Part shown: positions 9,510-18,534 of the stretch, piece by piece
Layout of the letters: each line of letters opens with the position of its first letter
Numbering within the stretch: position 1 is the stretch's first letter
NCBI GenBank assembly: GCA_945904015.1
Contig: CAMDPK010000004.1
Location: 1 to 64,000, forward strand
Source: Candidatus Kuenenia stuttgartensis
GTDB taxonomy: Bacteria; Planctomycetota; Planctomycetia; Planctomycetales; Planctomycetaceae
Length of the DNA stretch: 64,000 nt
Direction: 5' to 3'
The notes under the pieces: model-generated
What the model saw: the letters and a program-made list of their open reading frames with translations, nothing else
Databases searched by the model: none
Told to the model about the DNA's origin: nothing
Position numbers and translations under genes: made by a program

Positions 9510-11300
9510 TCATTCCGAGTCGTCTGTTTCCGCCAGCGACAGAGTTGGCAAATTCGATCCTCCGTCCAGCGAGTCACCAACTGGAGCCAACATACGGCCG
9601 TGTCCGTTGGGCCAATTGGGGAACAACCGCTTCGGCAACCAGTTCGCCTTGTGAGCGCTGATGAGGAACCCGATCAGCATCGCCGCGATACTCCACGACA
9701 GCCCGGTCATCGCCGCACGACCGATGAGCGAAACGGCTCCACGAAAGCCCAGCATCATCAACCCGTAACCCAACACAGCCGTCGTTCCGGTCGAGGCATA
9801 CAAGTACCACTTACTGTGACAGGACATCGCGCACGCAAAACAGATCGCTGTCACTCCCGCGACGTAGAACAGTTTCCACGCGATCGGCACAGCTTCGGCC
9901 AAATGGCCAGTCATCATGAGCAATGAGGTGAGCGGTAACCAAACGGCTCCGATCAATCGCAACAGCGTCGAGAACTTGTCTCGGAAGGTCAGGCCCAGCG
10001 CCACACAACTTGCCAGCAGCAAGTGATAACAGGTCATCATGCGGAATCCGGCCAGCGGAGTCAGAGGCAACACCAACCACGTCGCGTAAATCAGAATCGC
10101 TGCCGCTCCACTGCTGCCGACCGAAGATTTTCGGCGAGCCGCAGTGATCGCCAACAATGTCCCCGCCACAAACAGTGGTGCTGGTTGCGCGGCGTGGATC
10201 GCCCGCAGGCTGAGCGTGTCTGCTCCGATAAACGTCAGCAGAACGATCATCGAGACGCAGCCCAGACTTGCGCCATCAACCTTTCGAAAGATGCCCCAGC
10301 CGAAAAACGACAGTAACAACAGCACTGTCCACCACAACGGCGCGCCAATCGTCGCCAGCACTCGCTGGGTCAGGAATGATTCGAAGGCCGGACCGCCGTT
10401 CCAAGACAGCGCAAGCAACAACAAACCCGGCGAGAACAGCAGCACCCTGCGAGCCAAAACTCGATTGCCGGCCGAGAGGAATCCCTCGAACAGCAACACC
10501 AGAAGTGACAATCCAAAGGGCACTAGAAAGTACGGACCCCAAATCGTGTCGAAGACGATTCCGGAATGAGTTTCGATGTTGCTCCAGATTGGCCCGGTCT
10601 GACCGAACGTCATGGCCAACGCGAATGACCGAATGGCAACAGCCACCGCAATGACTCCAAACGCCGCCCACGGAAACAAGGGCCAAGGCCAAGGCGTTCC
10701 ATTGTTGGCAACTCCCTTCGCCCCCCGTTTCACCGCCGGCAACAGTGTGAGATTCAGAATCGCTGCCAACTGCGGAAAGAAAAACACACTCCAATTCATC
10801 AGGCGAGTCGGAAGAGGATTCAGTTCTGGCGAGCACCACCACGGCATTGCGAAGAACAACGCCAGATACAAGACGAACGGCACTGCGTACCGCCAGCCGA
10901 TACGGATTCGCAATCCCCAGAACACTCCAGCCGAGACGGCGACCGCGAACAAGAAGCCGCAGACAAGCAACGCGATCCCTTGCCCCGGCGATGTCGCCTT
11001 CACGAAGAGATCATCCGCACTGATCGACACCGCCAAGAACAGCAACAGCAGCAACAACAGAATCGACCGAGCGTCGTCCCAGACTCGGCCCAGTCGCACA
11101 ATGCACACGCCGACTCCCGCCAGCAGCAGCGTGTACGCCGCCAATACGCCCATCATCACCCAGCAGTTGATGGACCCGATCTCTAGCTCCCCGTAACCGG
11201 CCCGCACGGCATACAGCATGAGTGCCGCGCTGATGGCATAAAACGGATTGTGCGTGTACAGCCAACGCACCAACGACGAACGCGGACTTGGCTCAGACAT
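9510..11300 (-). CDS. large polytopic membrane protein of unknown function
   Basis: A 596-residue protein with about fourteen hydrophobic segments spread over its whole length (for example WVMMGVLAAYTLLLAGVGV, ALLVCGFLFAVAVSAGVFW, VLLLLSFFGWGIF). There are few long soluble loops and no domain I recognise. ATG at 11300 (MSEPSPRSSL) is chosen because GGGAGA lies about 6 nt upstream and the following segment leads directly into the first helix. It is convergent with the coiled-coil gene and divergent from the M48 protease. A transport or envelope role is possible, but nothing in the sequence decides it. Confidence 0.75.
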   Translation of the reverse strand: MSEPSPRSSLVRWLYTHNPFYAISAALMLYAVRAGYGELEIGSINCWVMMGVLAAYTLLLAGVGVCIVRLGRVWDDARSILLLLLLLFLAVSISADDLFVKATSPGQGIALLVCGFLFAVAVSAGVFWGLRIRIGWRYAVPFVLYLALFFAMPWWCSPELNPLPTRLMNWSVFFFPQLAAILNLTLLPAVKRGAKGVANNGTPWPWPLFPWAAFGVIAVAVAIRSFALAMTFGQTGPIWSNIETHSGIVFDTIWGPYFLVPFGLSLLVLLFEGFLSAGNRVLARRVLLFSPGLLLLALSWNGGPAFESFLTQRVLATIGAPLWWTVLLLLSFFGWGIFRKVDGASLGCVSMIVLLTFIGADTLSLRAIHAAQPAPLFVAGTLLAITAARRKSSVGSSGAAAILIYATWLVLPLTPLAGFRMMTCYHLLLASCVALGLTFRDKFSTLLRLIGAVWLPLTSLLMMTGHLAEAVPIAWKLFYVAGVTAICFACAMSCHSKWYLYASTGTTAVLGYGLMMLGFRGAVSLIGRAAMTGLSWSIAAMLIGFLISAHKANWLPKRLFPNWPNGHGRMLAPVGDSLDGGSNLPTLSLAETDDSE

Positions 11301-11563
11301 GGCCAGTCTCCCTGAAAAAGAGAAATGAAGAATGAGAAAGACAGGAATGGGCCGAACAGCCCGAGGCCGGCACCGACAGCACCGACCGAAATGATGCTCG
11401 AATTCTCTCACAGGCCGCCAAAAAGAGAAGATGCGTTTGCGGAGGGAACCTGCCGTTTGCTGTTCTCAGGCAGCCCCTCGCTACGATAATCCCGATGGCG
11501 GCGCGTGAGTCCGTCGCCACGAAAACGCTGGTCCAACCACCTCCTTCAACAAAGTTGAGCGTC

Positions 11564-12427
11564 ATGCCCTACGGCTATCGATCCGGGCGTCGCGGATTTC
11601 CCATTCGTCCGCAGTGGATCATCGCACTGATCCTGCTGCTCTTTGGAACTTTCCGATTCCTGACCAGCACGCAAGTCAACCCGGTCACGGGTGAGAAGCA
11701 GCACGTCGCGATGTCGGTCCCGCAGGAGATCGCGCTGGGTTTGCAGTCGGCTCCCGCGATGGCGGCGCAGATGGGAGGCGAAGCCGATCCCCACTCGCAA
11801 ACCGCCACGCTGGTCCGCGAGGTTGGCAAACGCCTCGTCGCTGAGAGTGTCGCTCGGAAAAGTGAGTATCGTTTTCAGTTTCACCTGCTGCGTGATCCAG
11901 ACATGGTCAACGCCTTTGCCTTGCCGGGCGGTCAGATCTTCATCACGAACGGACTGCTCCGACGATTGCAGAATGAAGCTCAACTGGCGGGGGTGCTCGG
12001 CCACGAGATCGGGCATGTCATTCATCGGCACGGCGCGCAGCACATGGCTCAAGGACAGTTCGGGCAGATCCTGGTGACGGCGGTCGGCGTGGCCAGCAGC
12101 GATGACCGCCACTCCGGCCGCTCCAATCAGCAGGTGGCCGCGATGGTCAATTCGATGGTGAATCTGAGCTACAGCCGTGGGGACGAATCACAGTCGGATC
12201 AATTCGGCTTGGAAGCGATGACTGCCGCCGGCTTCGATCCCTCGCAGATGCTGGGCGTGATGAAAATTCTGTCCGAAGCCTCGAAGGGCAATCGCCAACC
12301 CGAATGGCTCGGATCGCACCCCCACCCTGAGCATCGCGCCGAGCAGATTGAAACGTGGCTACACAAGCAATACCCGGACGGAATTCCCGACAACCTGACC
12401 GTTGGCCGCAAGTTCAAGTCGCGCTGA
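11564..12427 (+). CDS. M48 family zinc metalloprotease, membrane-anchored
   Basis: A 287-residue protease. An N-terminal helix (WIIALILLLFGTFRFL) anchors it. The zinc motif H-E-x-x-H is seen in GVLGHEIGHVIHRHGAQHMA, and the downstream SRGDESQSDQFGLEAM supplies the usual third ligand and conserved aspartate. NAFALPGGQIFITNGLL is the substrate-strand block typical of the BepA/Oma1/HtpX-like group, which handles misfolded membrane or envelope proteins. The start is uncertain: ATG 11564 is chosen as nearest to the anchor, but it has only a weak ribosome binding site, and an in-frame codon at 11495 is possible. It stands alone, convergent with the M41 protease gene. Confidence 0.9.
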   Translation: MPYGYRSGRRGFPIRPQWIIALILLLFGTFRFLTSTQVNPVTGEKQHVAMSVPQEIALGLQSAPAMAAQMGGEADPHSQTATLVREVGKRLVAESVARKSEYRFQFHLLRDPDMVNAFALPGGQIFITNGLLRRLQNEAQLAGVLGHEIGHVIHRHGAQHMAQGQFGQILVTAVGVASSDDRHSGRSNQQVAAMVNSMVNLSYSRGDESQSDQFGLEAMTAAGFDPSQMLGVMKILSEASKGNRQPEWLGSHPHPEHRAEQIETWLHKQYPDGIPDNLTVGRKFKSR

Positions 12428-12471
12428 TCGTCACTTCGAGGGCCAGTTCGCAGGTGTCCTGAGCAGTCTGC

Positions 12472-12954
12472 CTATCTGCTTCCCTGGTCGAAGAGATGAC
12501 GAACGGCTCGGCCGCTGATGGTTTCGCTGCGCAGCAGTTCCGCCGCGATGAGTTCGACGGCTCGCCAGTGATCGGCTTGGTTGAGCAGATGTTCCACCTT
12601 GGCCATGAGCCGGCGTTCGAGCCGTTCGGCTTGTCGTTCACCGGCTCGTTGCACGGCGAGTCGGCGGACGGTTCGCAGGTCGGCGATGGCTCCGTCCCAG
12701 GCATACGCTCCGGTGTGTCGAGCCTCGGCCGCTGCGCCGGCGAGTGAAATCAGAATCTCACGTTCCAGCCAATCTTCCGACGGTCGAACTCGGCCTTTTT
12801 GGAATTCACATCTTCCGAGCCAGCCGCGCCCCGGCACGATGCTGACGCGCTGCACCGTGCGGCCCAGAGCCAGTGCGACCACGGCATGCCCCGCTTCGTG
12901 ATAGGCCGTCGCGATGACATCCGACGACACCTTCGGATCAGCGGGGACGCTCAT
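12472..12954 (-). CDS. stand-alone FtsH-type (M41) peptidase domain protein
   Basis: A 160-residue protein consisting only of an M41 (FtsH protease) domain. It has ATAYHEAGHAVVALALGR with the zinc motif HEAGH and DGAIADLRTVRRLA, matching the FtsH segment that supplies the third (Asp) ligand. There is no AAA+ ATPase and no membrane helix. With no unfoldase it would need a partner or act on unfolded peptides (inference). ATG at 12954 is chosen for GGAGAGGG just upstream; an in-frame ATG at 12969 is less well placed. It is convergent with the M48 gene, so two metalloproteases lie tail to tail. Confidence 0.82.
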   Translation of the reverse strand: MSVPADPKVSSDVIATAYHEAGHAVVALALGRTVQRVSIVPGRGWLGRCEFQKGRVRPSEDWLEREILISLAGAAAEARHTGAYAWDGAIADLRTVRRLAVQRAGERQAERLERRLMAKVEHLLNQADHWRAVELIAAELLRSETISGRAVRHLFDQGSR

Positions 12955-13147
12955 TGCCCTCTCCGTCATTCCGGCACGGTGACCCACAATCAAGCGTTTG
13001 CCGCCGGGCGTCCACGGTAGCTCTGAGCACCCTGGTTCTCAAGAGGGTTGTTACGACGAGAAGAGAATCTGCGGTGGTCTTGCATCTGTGGATGCGAAGC
13101 CGAATCAACTCGCTAGGCACGGGGGATGAACTCGCATCAAAAGAAAA

Positions 13148-13175
13148 GGCCGTGATCGAAGAGTCGACCACGGCC
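13148..13175 (-). terminator. terminator after the porin gene
   Basis: A 12-bp stem (13148-13159 with 13164-13175, one mismatch) with loop AGAG. Read on the minus strand it is followed by TTTTCTTTTG; on the plus strand TTTTTT also follows after a short gap, so it may work in both directions. It is placed 32 bp after the porin stop. Confidence 0.8.
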
Positions 13176-13206
13176 ATTGGTTTTTTGTCAGACACTCGTC
13201 AATCAA

Positions 13207-14661
13207 CTAGAATTTGAGGATGGCGTCGATGCCGAAGATATCTTTGTTCCACGGGGAGACATCGTTACCCGGAGCCCAGTTGTGCCGCATTTCGGGTCGC
13301 ACAACGACATTCGGCGTCACCTGGTAGTTCACACCATAAGTGAAGGTGTTGTACGACGTGCCGTCTGCCTTGTACCACTCGTAGCGAACTCCGGCTTTGG
13401 CCTTCTCGGTGAGTTGATAGAAGGCGTAGTTGATGAACCCGGTCGAGTTATCAGCGGTCAGGCTGGCGGGATCAGCCAAGTTGCCACCGCCGTTGGTGCC
13501 CAACACATCGAACTGGTGGACCGTCATCAGCTTCTCACCCCATTTCTGAGACAGGATAAAGCTGTTGATCGAGCCATCGCCACGCACGCCGAAGTTTCCA
13601 AAGGCGGCCGAGTAGACCAACGTGGTGTTTTCGCTGGCCGCGTACGTCGCACCGATGATTGCGTTGTTGCCACCCAGATTTTGGTTGAACCCGGTGTCCC
13701 AACCGAGCGTCCAACCGCCGATCACACTCAGCTTGTCGTTGACCTTGTAGGTTGCCAACGCACCGGTGTGGGTGAACGGCTCGCTGTTGTAGAAGGTGAT
13801 CTGCTTGCTGAAGAAGAAGTTGTCGGGAGTCGTAACGACTTCGTATCCAATCGGCGTGTAGAAGTGACCGAGCTTGACGGACAGATTGCCCGTCGCCACT
13901 TCACCGTACAACTGCGGCATCGCCCATTCGTAGATGCCGTGATCCCAGCCGTTGAGGAAGTCCCATTTGCCGGCTTGGTTGCCGAACGCCTGCGTGTCGT
14001 TGCCATCCACGCCGTAGATCAAGTCGGCGCGATAACCGAAGCCAACGCCATTGCTGCCGTCCGCCACTTTGGCGATATACAGGTACATCTGGTTGATGTT
14101 GAACTTGTCCCATTCACGTTGAGCCCCAGGCTGGCCGCCGAAGCCGCCATTCCCGGTGAACGCTCCATCGGGGTTGCTGGCATATCCCATAGCCAGCCAG
14201 CCGGCGATGGTGATGCCCTTGTCCTTGAGGCAGTTGTTGCCGCACTCGTCATCGAAGACGGACATCAGCGTCCAGGGATCTTTCTTCTCTTCCGCACAGC
14301 CGTCGCCGTGAGAGAACAGGCCACCGAAGAGGCAGCTATCTTTCGCGCAACCGTCGCTCAGGCATCCGGGCTGACCAGCGTTGCCACAGCCGGCGGCAGC
14401 GGTGCCGCAAGCCGGAGGGGCAGCGCAACTCGTTGCACATGGAGTTGAGCAGCTTCCCATTTGCTGAAGGTGCTGAGCCAAGCGTTCGCCGGCTCTCTTG
14501 TAGACGTCGTCCGAGCATGCCGGTTGGCAGGCCGGCTGCGGAGTGGCGCAGTTGGCGTCTTGACCAAAGGTCAATGAGTCCGTCGAAACCCCAACGCTAC
14601 CGAGCAGCAGCAGGGCTCCGGCGGATCGACGAATCATTTCCGAAATCCGGCCGTGTCGCAT
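13207..14661 (-). CDS. outer-membrane beta-barrel porin, BBP2 (OmpL-like) family
   Basis: A 484-residue protein. A signal peptide (residues about 9-33) is followed by a Cys-rich stretch (PACQPACSDD, CSTPCATSCAAPPACG) of about 100 residues and then a barrel. The barrel shows alternating hydrophobic strands with family blocks: NINQMYLYIAKVADG, GYRADLIYGVD, PQLYGEVATGNLSVKLGHFY, IGYEVVTTPDNFFFS, and a C-terminal aromatic (FGIDAILKF). Such proteins form channels or diffusion pores in the planctomycete outer membrane. ATG at 14661 has AGGAGAG about 5 nt upstream. The Cys-rich N-terminus resembles envelope-anchoring linkers seen in this phylum (inference). Confidence 0.87.
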   Translation of the reverse strand: MRHGRISEMIRRSAGALLLLGSVGVSTDSLTFGQDANCATPQPACQPACSDDVYKRAGERLAQHLQQMGSCSTPCATSCAAPPACGTAAAGCGNAGQPGCLSDGCAKDSCLFGGLFSHGDGCAEEKKDPWTLMSVFDDECGNNCLKDKGITIAGWLAMGYASNPDGAFTGNGGFGGQPGAQREWDKFNINQMYLYIAKVADGSNGVGFGYRADLIYGVDGNDTQAFGNQAGKWDFLNGWDHGIYEWAMPQLYGEVATGNLSVKLGHFYTPIGYEVVTTPDNFFFSKQITFYNSEPFTHTGALATYKVNDKLSVIGGWTLGWDTGFNQNLGGNNAIIGATYAASENTTLVYSAAFGNFGVRGDGSINSFILSQKWGEKLMTVHQFDVLGTNGGGNLADPASLTADNSTGFINYAFYQLTEKAKAGVRYEWYKADGTSYNTFTYGVNYQVTPNVVVRPEMRHNWAPGNDVSPWNKDIFGIDAILKF

Positions 14662-15211
14662 GGTTCTCTCCTAGATCATTCGGGATCGAGTAATTCCGTT
14701 ATTCGACGATTCGCCGGACCAACCGGCAGAAATTGTCGCCACGATTTGAGTCGTGTCGTCGCGCTGTTCCCTCTGAGCGCGGAACTCCACTTGACTGCAC
14801 GAACTCGGACAGCCCCACCAGTGAGCGCTGTGAGGCTAGGTTGTCCATTGCTACTTATCGGAACTGTTAGAACGCGAGTCCCACGCAGTCGCTCCCACTT
14901 GTCAGAACCTTCGGAGTTCTCAGCATCCCCGTGACTCTCCAAGTTCACGCAGATGGCAAGCTCAACGCGGTCGGCACGCCGAGCGGGTCGTGCGGCAGAA
15001 TGTGCGACCCGCAGGCTCGACTCGGTCTCTTCAGCCAGGGCGATCAGCGAAGGTTGCCGATCTGACAATCCCATCGCGCGTGGCAGTCGCGCAACTCGAT
15101 GTGGTTTTCCACGACGTGGTTCAATCCGTCGTCTCCACATCAACGGCAGAGCTCTCAAAAAACGTCACGACAACAGGCCACGGGAGTTGCCGGTCGTATC
15201 GCTTGCTCCAG
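14662..15211. other. 550-bp intergenic gap
   Basis: Lies between the porin start and the DUF1501 stop, both on the minus strand. Short open frames exist but are Arg/Ser-rich with no family character. The porin promoter should be here. No RNA gene or strong hairpin was recognised. Confidence 0.5.
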
Positions 15212-16645
15212 CTAGGCAAGCAATTCCTTCACGACGCGCGCCCCTTCGACGCCGGTCAGCCGCGAATCCAAGCCCTGGAACTTCATGCTGAACCGCGAAT
15301 GATCGATGCCCAGCAATTGCAGCAGCGTCGCATGGACGTCATGCACCGAGACGCGATTCTCGACCGCGTGATAGCCGAACTCGTCCGTCGCCCCGTAATG
15401 GAAGCCGGGCTTGAAGCCACCTCCCGCGAACCACATCGTGAACCCGGCGAGATGATGGTCGCGGCCATTGCCCTGGGCCATCGGCGTGCGGCCGAACTCC
15501 GAGCCAAACACGATGATCGTGTCCTTGAGCATGTCGCGTTGCTTGAGATCGGTGATCAGCGCGGCGATGGCTTGATCGACTTCCTTGGCCGTTCCGGCAA
15601 CGTGGTCTTTCACCGAGCCGTGATGGTCCCAGTCGCGGTGATAAAGCTGTATGAAACGAGTCCCTCGCTCGGCAAGTCGGCGGGCCAGCAAGCAATTCGA
15701 GGCGAACGAACCGTCGCCGCCCTTCGTGCCGTACAAGTCGAAGATGTGCTGCGGCTCGTTCTTGACGTCCATCAGTTCGGGAACGCTCGACTGCATCCGA
15801 AATGCGAGTTCGTACTGGCTGACTCGCGTGGCAATTTCCGGATCATCCAGTGACTCGTTCGCGATGCCGTTGAGCGACTGCACAGCATCGACGACATCCC
15901 GCTGCCGCTTCGGCGTCACTCCTTTGGGATTGCCGACGTACAGAACCGGATCGCCAGTGCCGCGAAACTCGACCCCTTGAAACTGTCCCGGTAGAAATCC
16001 CGAATGCCACTGTCGCGCGGCGATCGGCTGCTTCTGCCCGAACTTGCCGGTCGAGACCATCACCACGAAACCGGGCAAGCTCTCCGATTCGGCTCCGAGT
16101 CCGTACAGCAGCCACGATCCCATCGCCGGCCGGCCGGGGTTCATCGTGCCGGTGTTCATAAACGTGTGAGCCGGATCGTGATTGATCGCATCTGTCGAGA
16201 GCGACCGCACGATGCACATCTCGTCCGCGCACTTCTCGCCGAGGTGCGGCCAGATCTCGGCCATCGACTGCCCCGACTGACCCCACTGCTTGAAGGGATG
16301 CTGCGGAGCGAAGCAATTCAGCTTCTGTCCCTGCAACTGAGCGATCTGCTGCCCCTTCGTGATCGACTCCGGCATCGGCTGCCCGTTGAGTTCTGCCAGC
16401 TTCGGTTTGTTGTCGAACGTGTCGATGTGCGTCATGCCGCCGGCCATGTACAGCCAGATGACTCGCTTGGCCTTCGGCGCGAAGTGCGGCGGATTCAACA
16501 CTCCGGTCCATTTCGGCACTTGCTTGTCCGATGAATCCGCTGCGACGCCGTCCTGCGTCAACAACGAACCCAACGCCATTGAACCCAAGCTGACTCCCGT
16601 GGATTGCAGAAAGGCTCGTCGAGCAATGGACGTTGGAATTTGCAT
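15212..16645 (-). CDS. DUF1501 domain protein (sulfatase-like fold) with Tat-like leader
   Basis: A 477-residue exported protein with a twin-arginine-like leader (SIARRAFLQSTGVSLGSMAL). It carries DUF1501 signatures WLYMAGGMTHIDTFDNKP, GSWLLYGLGAE, LARRLAERGTRFIQLYHRDWDHH, IIVFGSEFGRTPMAQGNGRDH and LLQLLGIDH. The family is related to the alkaline phosphatase/sulfatase superfamily, is hugely expanded in Planctomycetota and has no settled biochemical role. ATG at 16645 is chosen for ATGAGG about 8 nt upstream. The usual DUF1549/DUF1553 partner is present 1.9 kb upstream on the same strand but separated from it by a PLP-enzyme gene. Confidence 0.9.
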   Translation of the reverse strand: MQIPTSIARRAFLQSTGVSLGSMALGSLLTQDGVAADSSDKQVPKWTGVLNPPHFAPKAKRVIWLYMAGGMTHIDTFDNKPKLAELNGQPMPESITKGQQIAQLQGQKLNCFAPQHPFKQWGQSGQSMAEIWPHLGEKCADEMCIVRSLSTDAINHDPAHTFMNTGTMNPGRPAMGSWLLYGLGAESESLPGFVVMVSTGKFGQKQPIAARQWHSGFLPGQFQGVEFRGTGDPVLYVGNPKGVTPKRQRDVVDAVQSLNGIANESLDDPEIATRVSQYELAFRMQSSVPELMDVKNEPQHIFDLYGTKGGDGSFASNCLLARRLAERGTRFIQLYHRDWDHHGSVKDHVAGTAKEVDQAIAALITDLKQRDMLKDTIIVFGSEFGRTPMAQGNGRDHHLAGFTMWFAGGGFKPGFHYGATDEFGYHAVENRVSVHDVHATLLQLLGIDHSRFSMKFQGLDSRLTGVEGARVVKELLA

Positions 16646-16723
16646 GGCAAACCTCATGATCGCAGGGCGATGAGTCGGGTGATCGGGATCAAACGCATTC
16701 TCAACAACACTCCATCGAATTTC

Positions 16724-16832
16724 ACCCCACCGGGCTTGCCCCGGTGGCTCGCGGGATTTTGCACTACTTGAATCTGCTCTCCCTTCGAAGTAGTGCAGAA
16801 GCCCACGAGCCACCCCGACAAGCGGGGTGGGG
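16724..16832. repeat. long imperfect inverted repeat (family H), copy 1
   Basis: Inner arms 16743-16767 and 16790-16814 pair over 25 bp with three mismatches. Outer GC-rich arms (CCCCACC... and ...GGGGTGGGG) extend the structure. It lies between the PLP-enzyme stop and the DUF1501 start. A relative lies at 18404-18519. Confidence 0.8.
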
Positions 16833-16848
16833 AGATCCTAACAGTCTG

Positions 16849-18354
16849 TCAGTGGCATTCTCGCAGAGCCTCCGCGAACCGCTCGATTTGCCAATCCGAG
16901 TCCTCCAGGCCGACCGAGACTCGAATCAGATACCGCGAAATGCCGCAGCTTTCGGCGAAGTCCAATTCGCGGTAGTGAGCCAGAAGCGTGAACGGGCAGC
17001 AGAGCGTGAAGCTGGTCCCCAGGTTCGGGCCTTTCGGGATTTGCAGCGCATCGAAAAACCGCTCGGTCTTCGTCGCCGCGTCGCGAAGCACCACTGAGAA
17101 TAGCCCGCCGAATCCGCCTCCCGGTCGAAGATGCCGTTCGTAATTCGCGCGATCGACGAAGGCCGGATAAAAAACGTCTGCGACATCGGGGCGCTCGGCG
17201 AGAAACTCGCACAACCGCGCGGCGTTGTCGTTGATCTTCGGTATCCGTTCGGCGACGTCGCGTGAGTTCCGTTCCAGCACGATCGCGTCTTCGCCGTAGA
17301 TGATGTCCTCGAACTCTTCGGCCAGCAGCGCCTTCATCCGCTCGTAGTACGGCCGCTCGCGATTGAGCACCAGCGAGCCGGCCAGCACATTGCCGGCTCC
17401 GGAGAAGTATTTCGTGAGGCTCGTGGCCACGGCATCCGCGACCGGCAGTGTGTCGAGATTCACGCACGCCGCCAACGTGTCGTCGATCAACAACGGGAAA
17501 TCGTGCCGCAACGACAACTCGCTGAGCCGCGCGACATTCGGGCTGCCCAACAGCGGGTTCCCCGGCAGCTCGACGAACAATCCCAGCAGCGATTCCGTCG
17601 CTGCCGATCGCGCGACCTCGTCGATGTCGGACTCAGTCCCGCGCGGAAAGAACGAGCAAGCTCGTTCCGCCGATCGAATCTGCGACAGCCGTTGCTGAAT
17701 TTTCAAGTTGTCGACGTACGGAAATCCAAACTGGATGCTGCGTCGCTCCGGCCGCAGCCGTTGAAACAGCCGATACGCCGTGAAGACTGCCGCCATGCCG
17801 GACGGAAACAGATAGACGTCCTCGGCCGAGCAACCCTGCAACTCAGCCACTCGTTCGCGAAGCAATTGCTTCTGGCGAGCACCGTCGGCCGTCGCCGTCG
17901 CATGGCCTTCGAGCAGCGCGACTGCTTGTCGCGAAGGAACAATCTCTCCCGCGTGTTGCCAAAAAGCTTTCGCAGTGTCGCGCGCCGCGAGCGGCATCAA
18001 CACGGCATGAACCCGTCCGTCGAATTCGGCTCCGACGCGCACCGGCGATCCTGTCTCGCGGGCCACGAACTCCGCACAGCGTCGTGCGACACGTTCGGAG
18101 GGAAACGCAATCGCGCACTCACCCGGCCGAGCCAGCCGGTGCTCGCACTCGGCGAACAACCGCGCGGTGTCGGGATGAAAAAAGAAGCGCGGATATCCGC
18201 ACTTCATCGCACCCGTGACCGCCGGATCGCCCTCTTCATAGCCGACGTTGTCTCGCCAACGCGGCAAGCAGACCGACACCGCGTGCCGTTCTTCCGGGAT
18301 CGGCAGGCCGAGGTCTGCTCCTCGCCAGCGACTGACAAACTGCGGTGACATCAT
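16849..18354 (-). CDS. PLP-dependent enzyme of the cystathionine gamma-synthase (Cys/Met metabolism) family
   Basis: A 501-residue fold-type I PLP enzyme. The conserved YLFPSGMAAVFTAYRLF block (cofactor phosphate site, about 181-197), the Asp pair DDTLAACVN (291-299) and the PLP lysine K315 in SLTKYFSGAGNVLAGS match cystathionine gamma-synthases and lyases. It is about 100 residues longer than bacterial MetB because of an N-terminal extension, as in fungal-type cystathionine gamma-synthases. The reaction is probably beta/gamma-replacement or elimination on homoserine esters or cysteine, but the substrate is not decidable. It sits between two genes that are normally neighbours and is flanked by related inverted repeats, which suggests insertion. 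Confidence 0.83.
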   Translation of the reverse strand: MMSPQFVSRWRGADLGLPIPEERHAVSVCLPRWRDNVGYEEGDPAVTGAMKCGYPRFFFHPDTARLFAECEHRLARPGECAIAFPSERVARRCAEFVARETGSPVRVGAEFDGRVHAVLMPLAARDTAKAFWQHAGEIVPSRQAVALLEGHATATADGARQKQLLRERVAELQGCSAEDVYLFPSGMAAVFTAYRLFQRLRPERRSIQFGFPYVDNLKIQQRLSQIRSAERACSFFPRGTESDIDEVARSAATESLLGLFVELPGNPLLGSPNVARLSELSLRHDFPLLIDDTLAACVNLDTLPVADAVATSLTKYFSGAGNVLAGSLVLNRERPYYERMKALLAEEFEDIIYGEDAIVLERNSRDVAERIPKINDNAARLCEFLAERPDVADVFYPAFVDRANYERHLRPGGGFGGLFSVVLRDAATKTERFFDALQIPKGPNLGTSFTLCCPFTLLAHYRELDFAESCGISRYLIRVSVGLEDSDWQIERFAEALRECH

Positions 18355-18403
18355 GAACGGAAGCTTCCTCTCGCGAACTATACCTCAAACTAGCGATGTC
18401 ATC

Positions 18404-18519
18404 CCACCCCACTGAGCTTGCCTCGGTGGTTCAAGGCTTTTGCACTACGAACCTCTTCACTCGAAAACTGAATCTCCTATTGCGGAAGCCCGAATACCAC
18501 CGAGACAAGCTCGGTGGGG
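18404..18519. repeat. long imperfect inverted repeat (family H), copy 2
   Basis: Same organisation and shared words as 16724-16832 (CCCACCCCACTGAGCTTGCC, TTTTGCACTAC, ...CTCGGTGGGG), but more degenerate in the inner stem. It lies between the cytochrome-type gene and the PLP-enzyme gene. Confidence 0.7.
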
Positions 18520-18534
18520 TTGATTGATTGAGGA

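Noticed and set aside
13177-14448. Long plus-strand reading frame (423 residues) opposite the porin gene
   Set aside because: It is the mirror of a clearly coding BBP2 gene in GC-rich DNA, has no domain, and is rich in Val, Ala and Arg as antisense frames usually are here.
14676-15158. Minus-strand frame of 160 residues in the porin-DUF1501 gap
   Set aside because: Arg/Ser-rich low-quality composition, no ribosome binding site and no recognisable fold; treated as non-coding.
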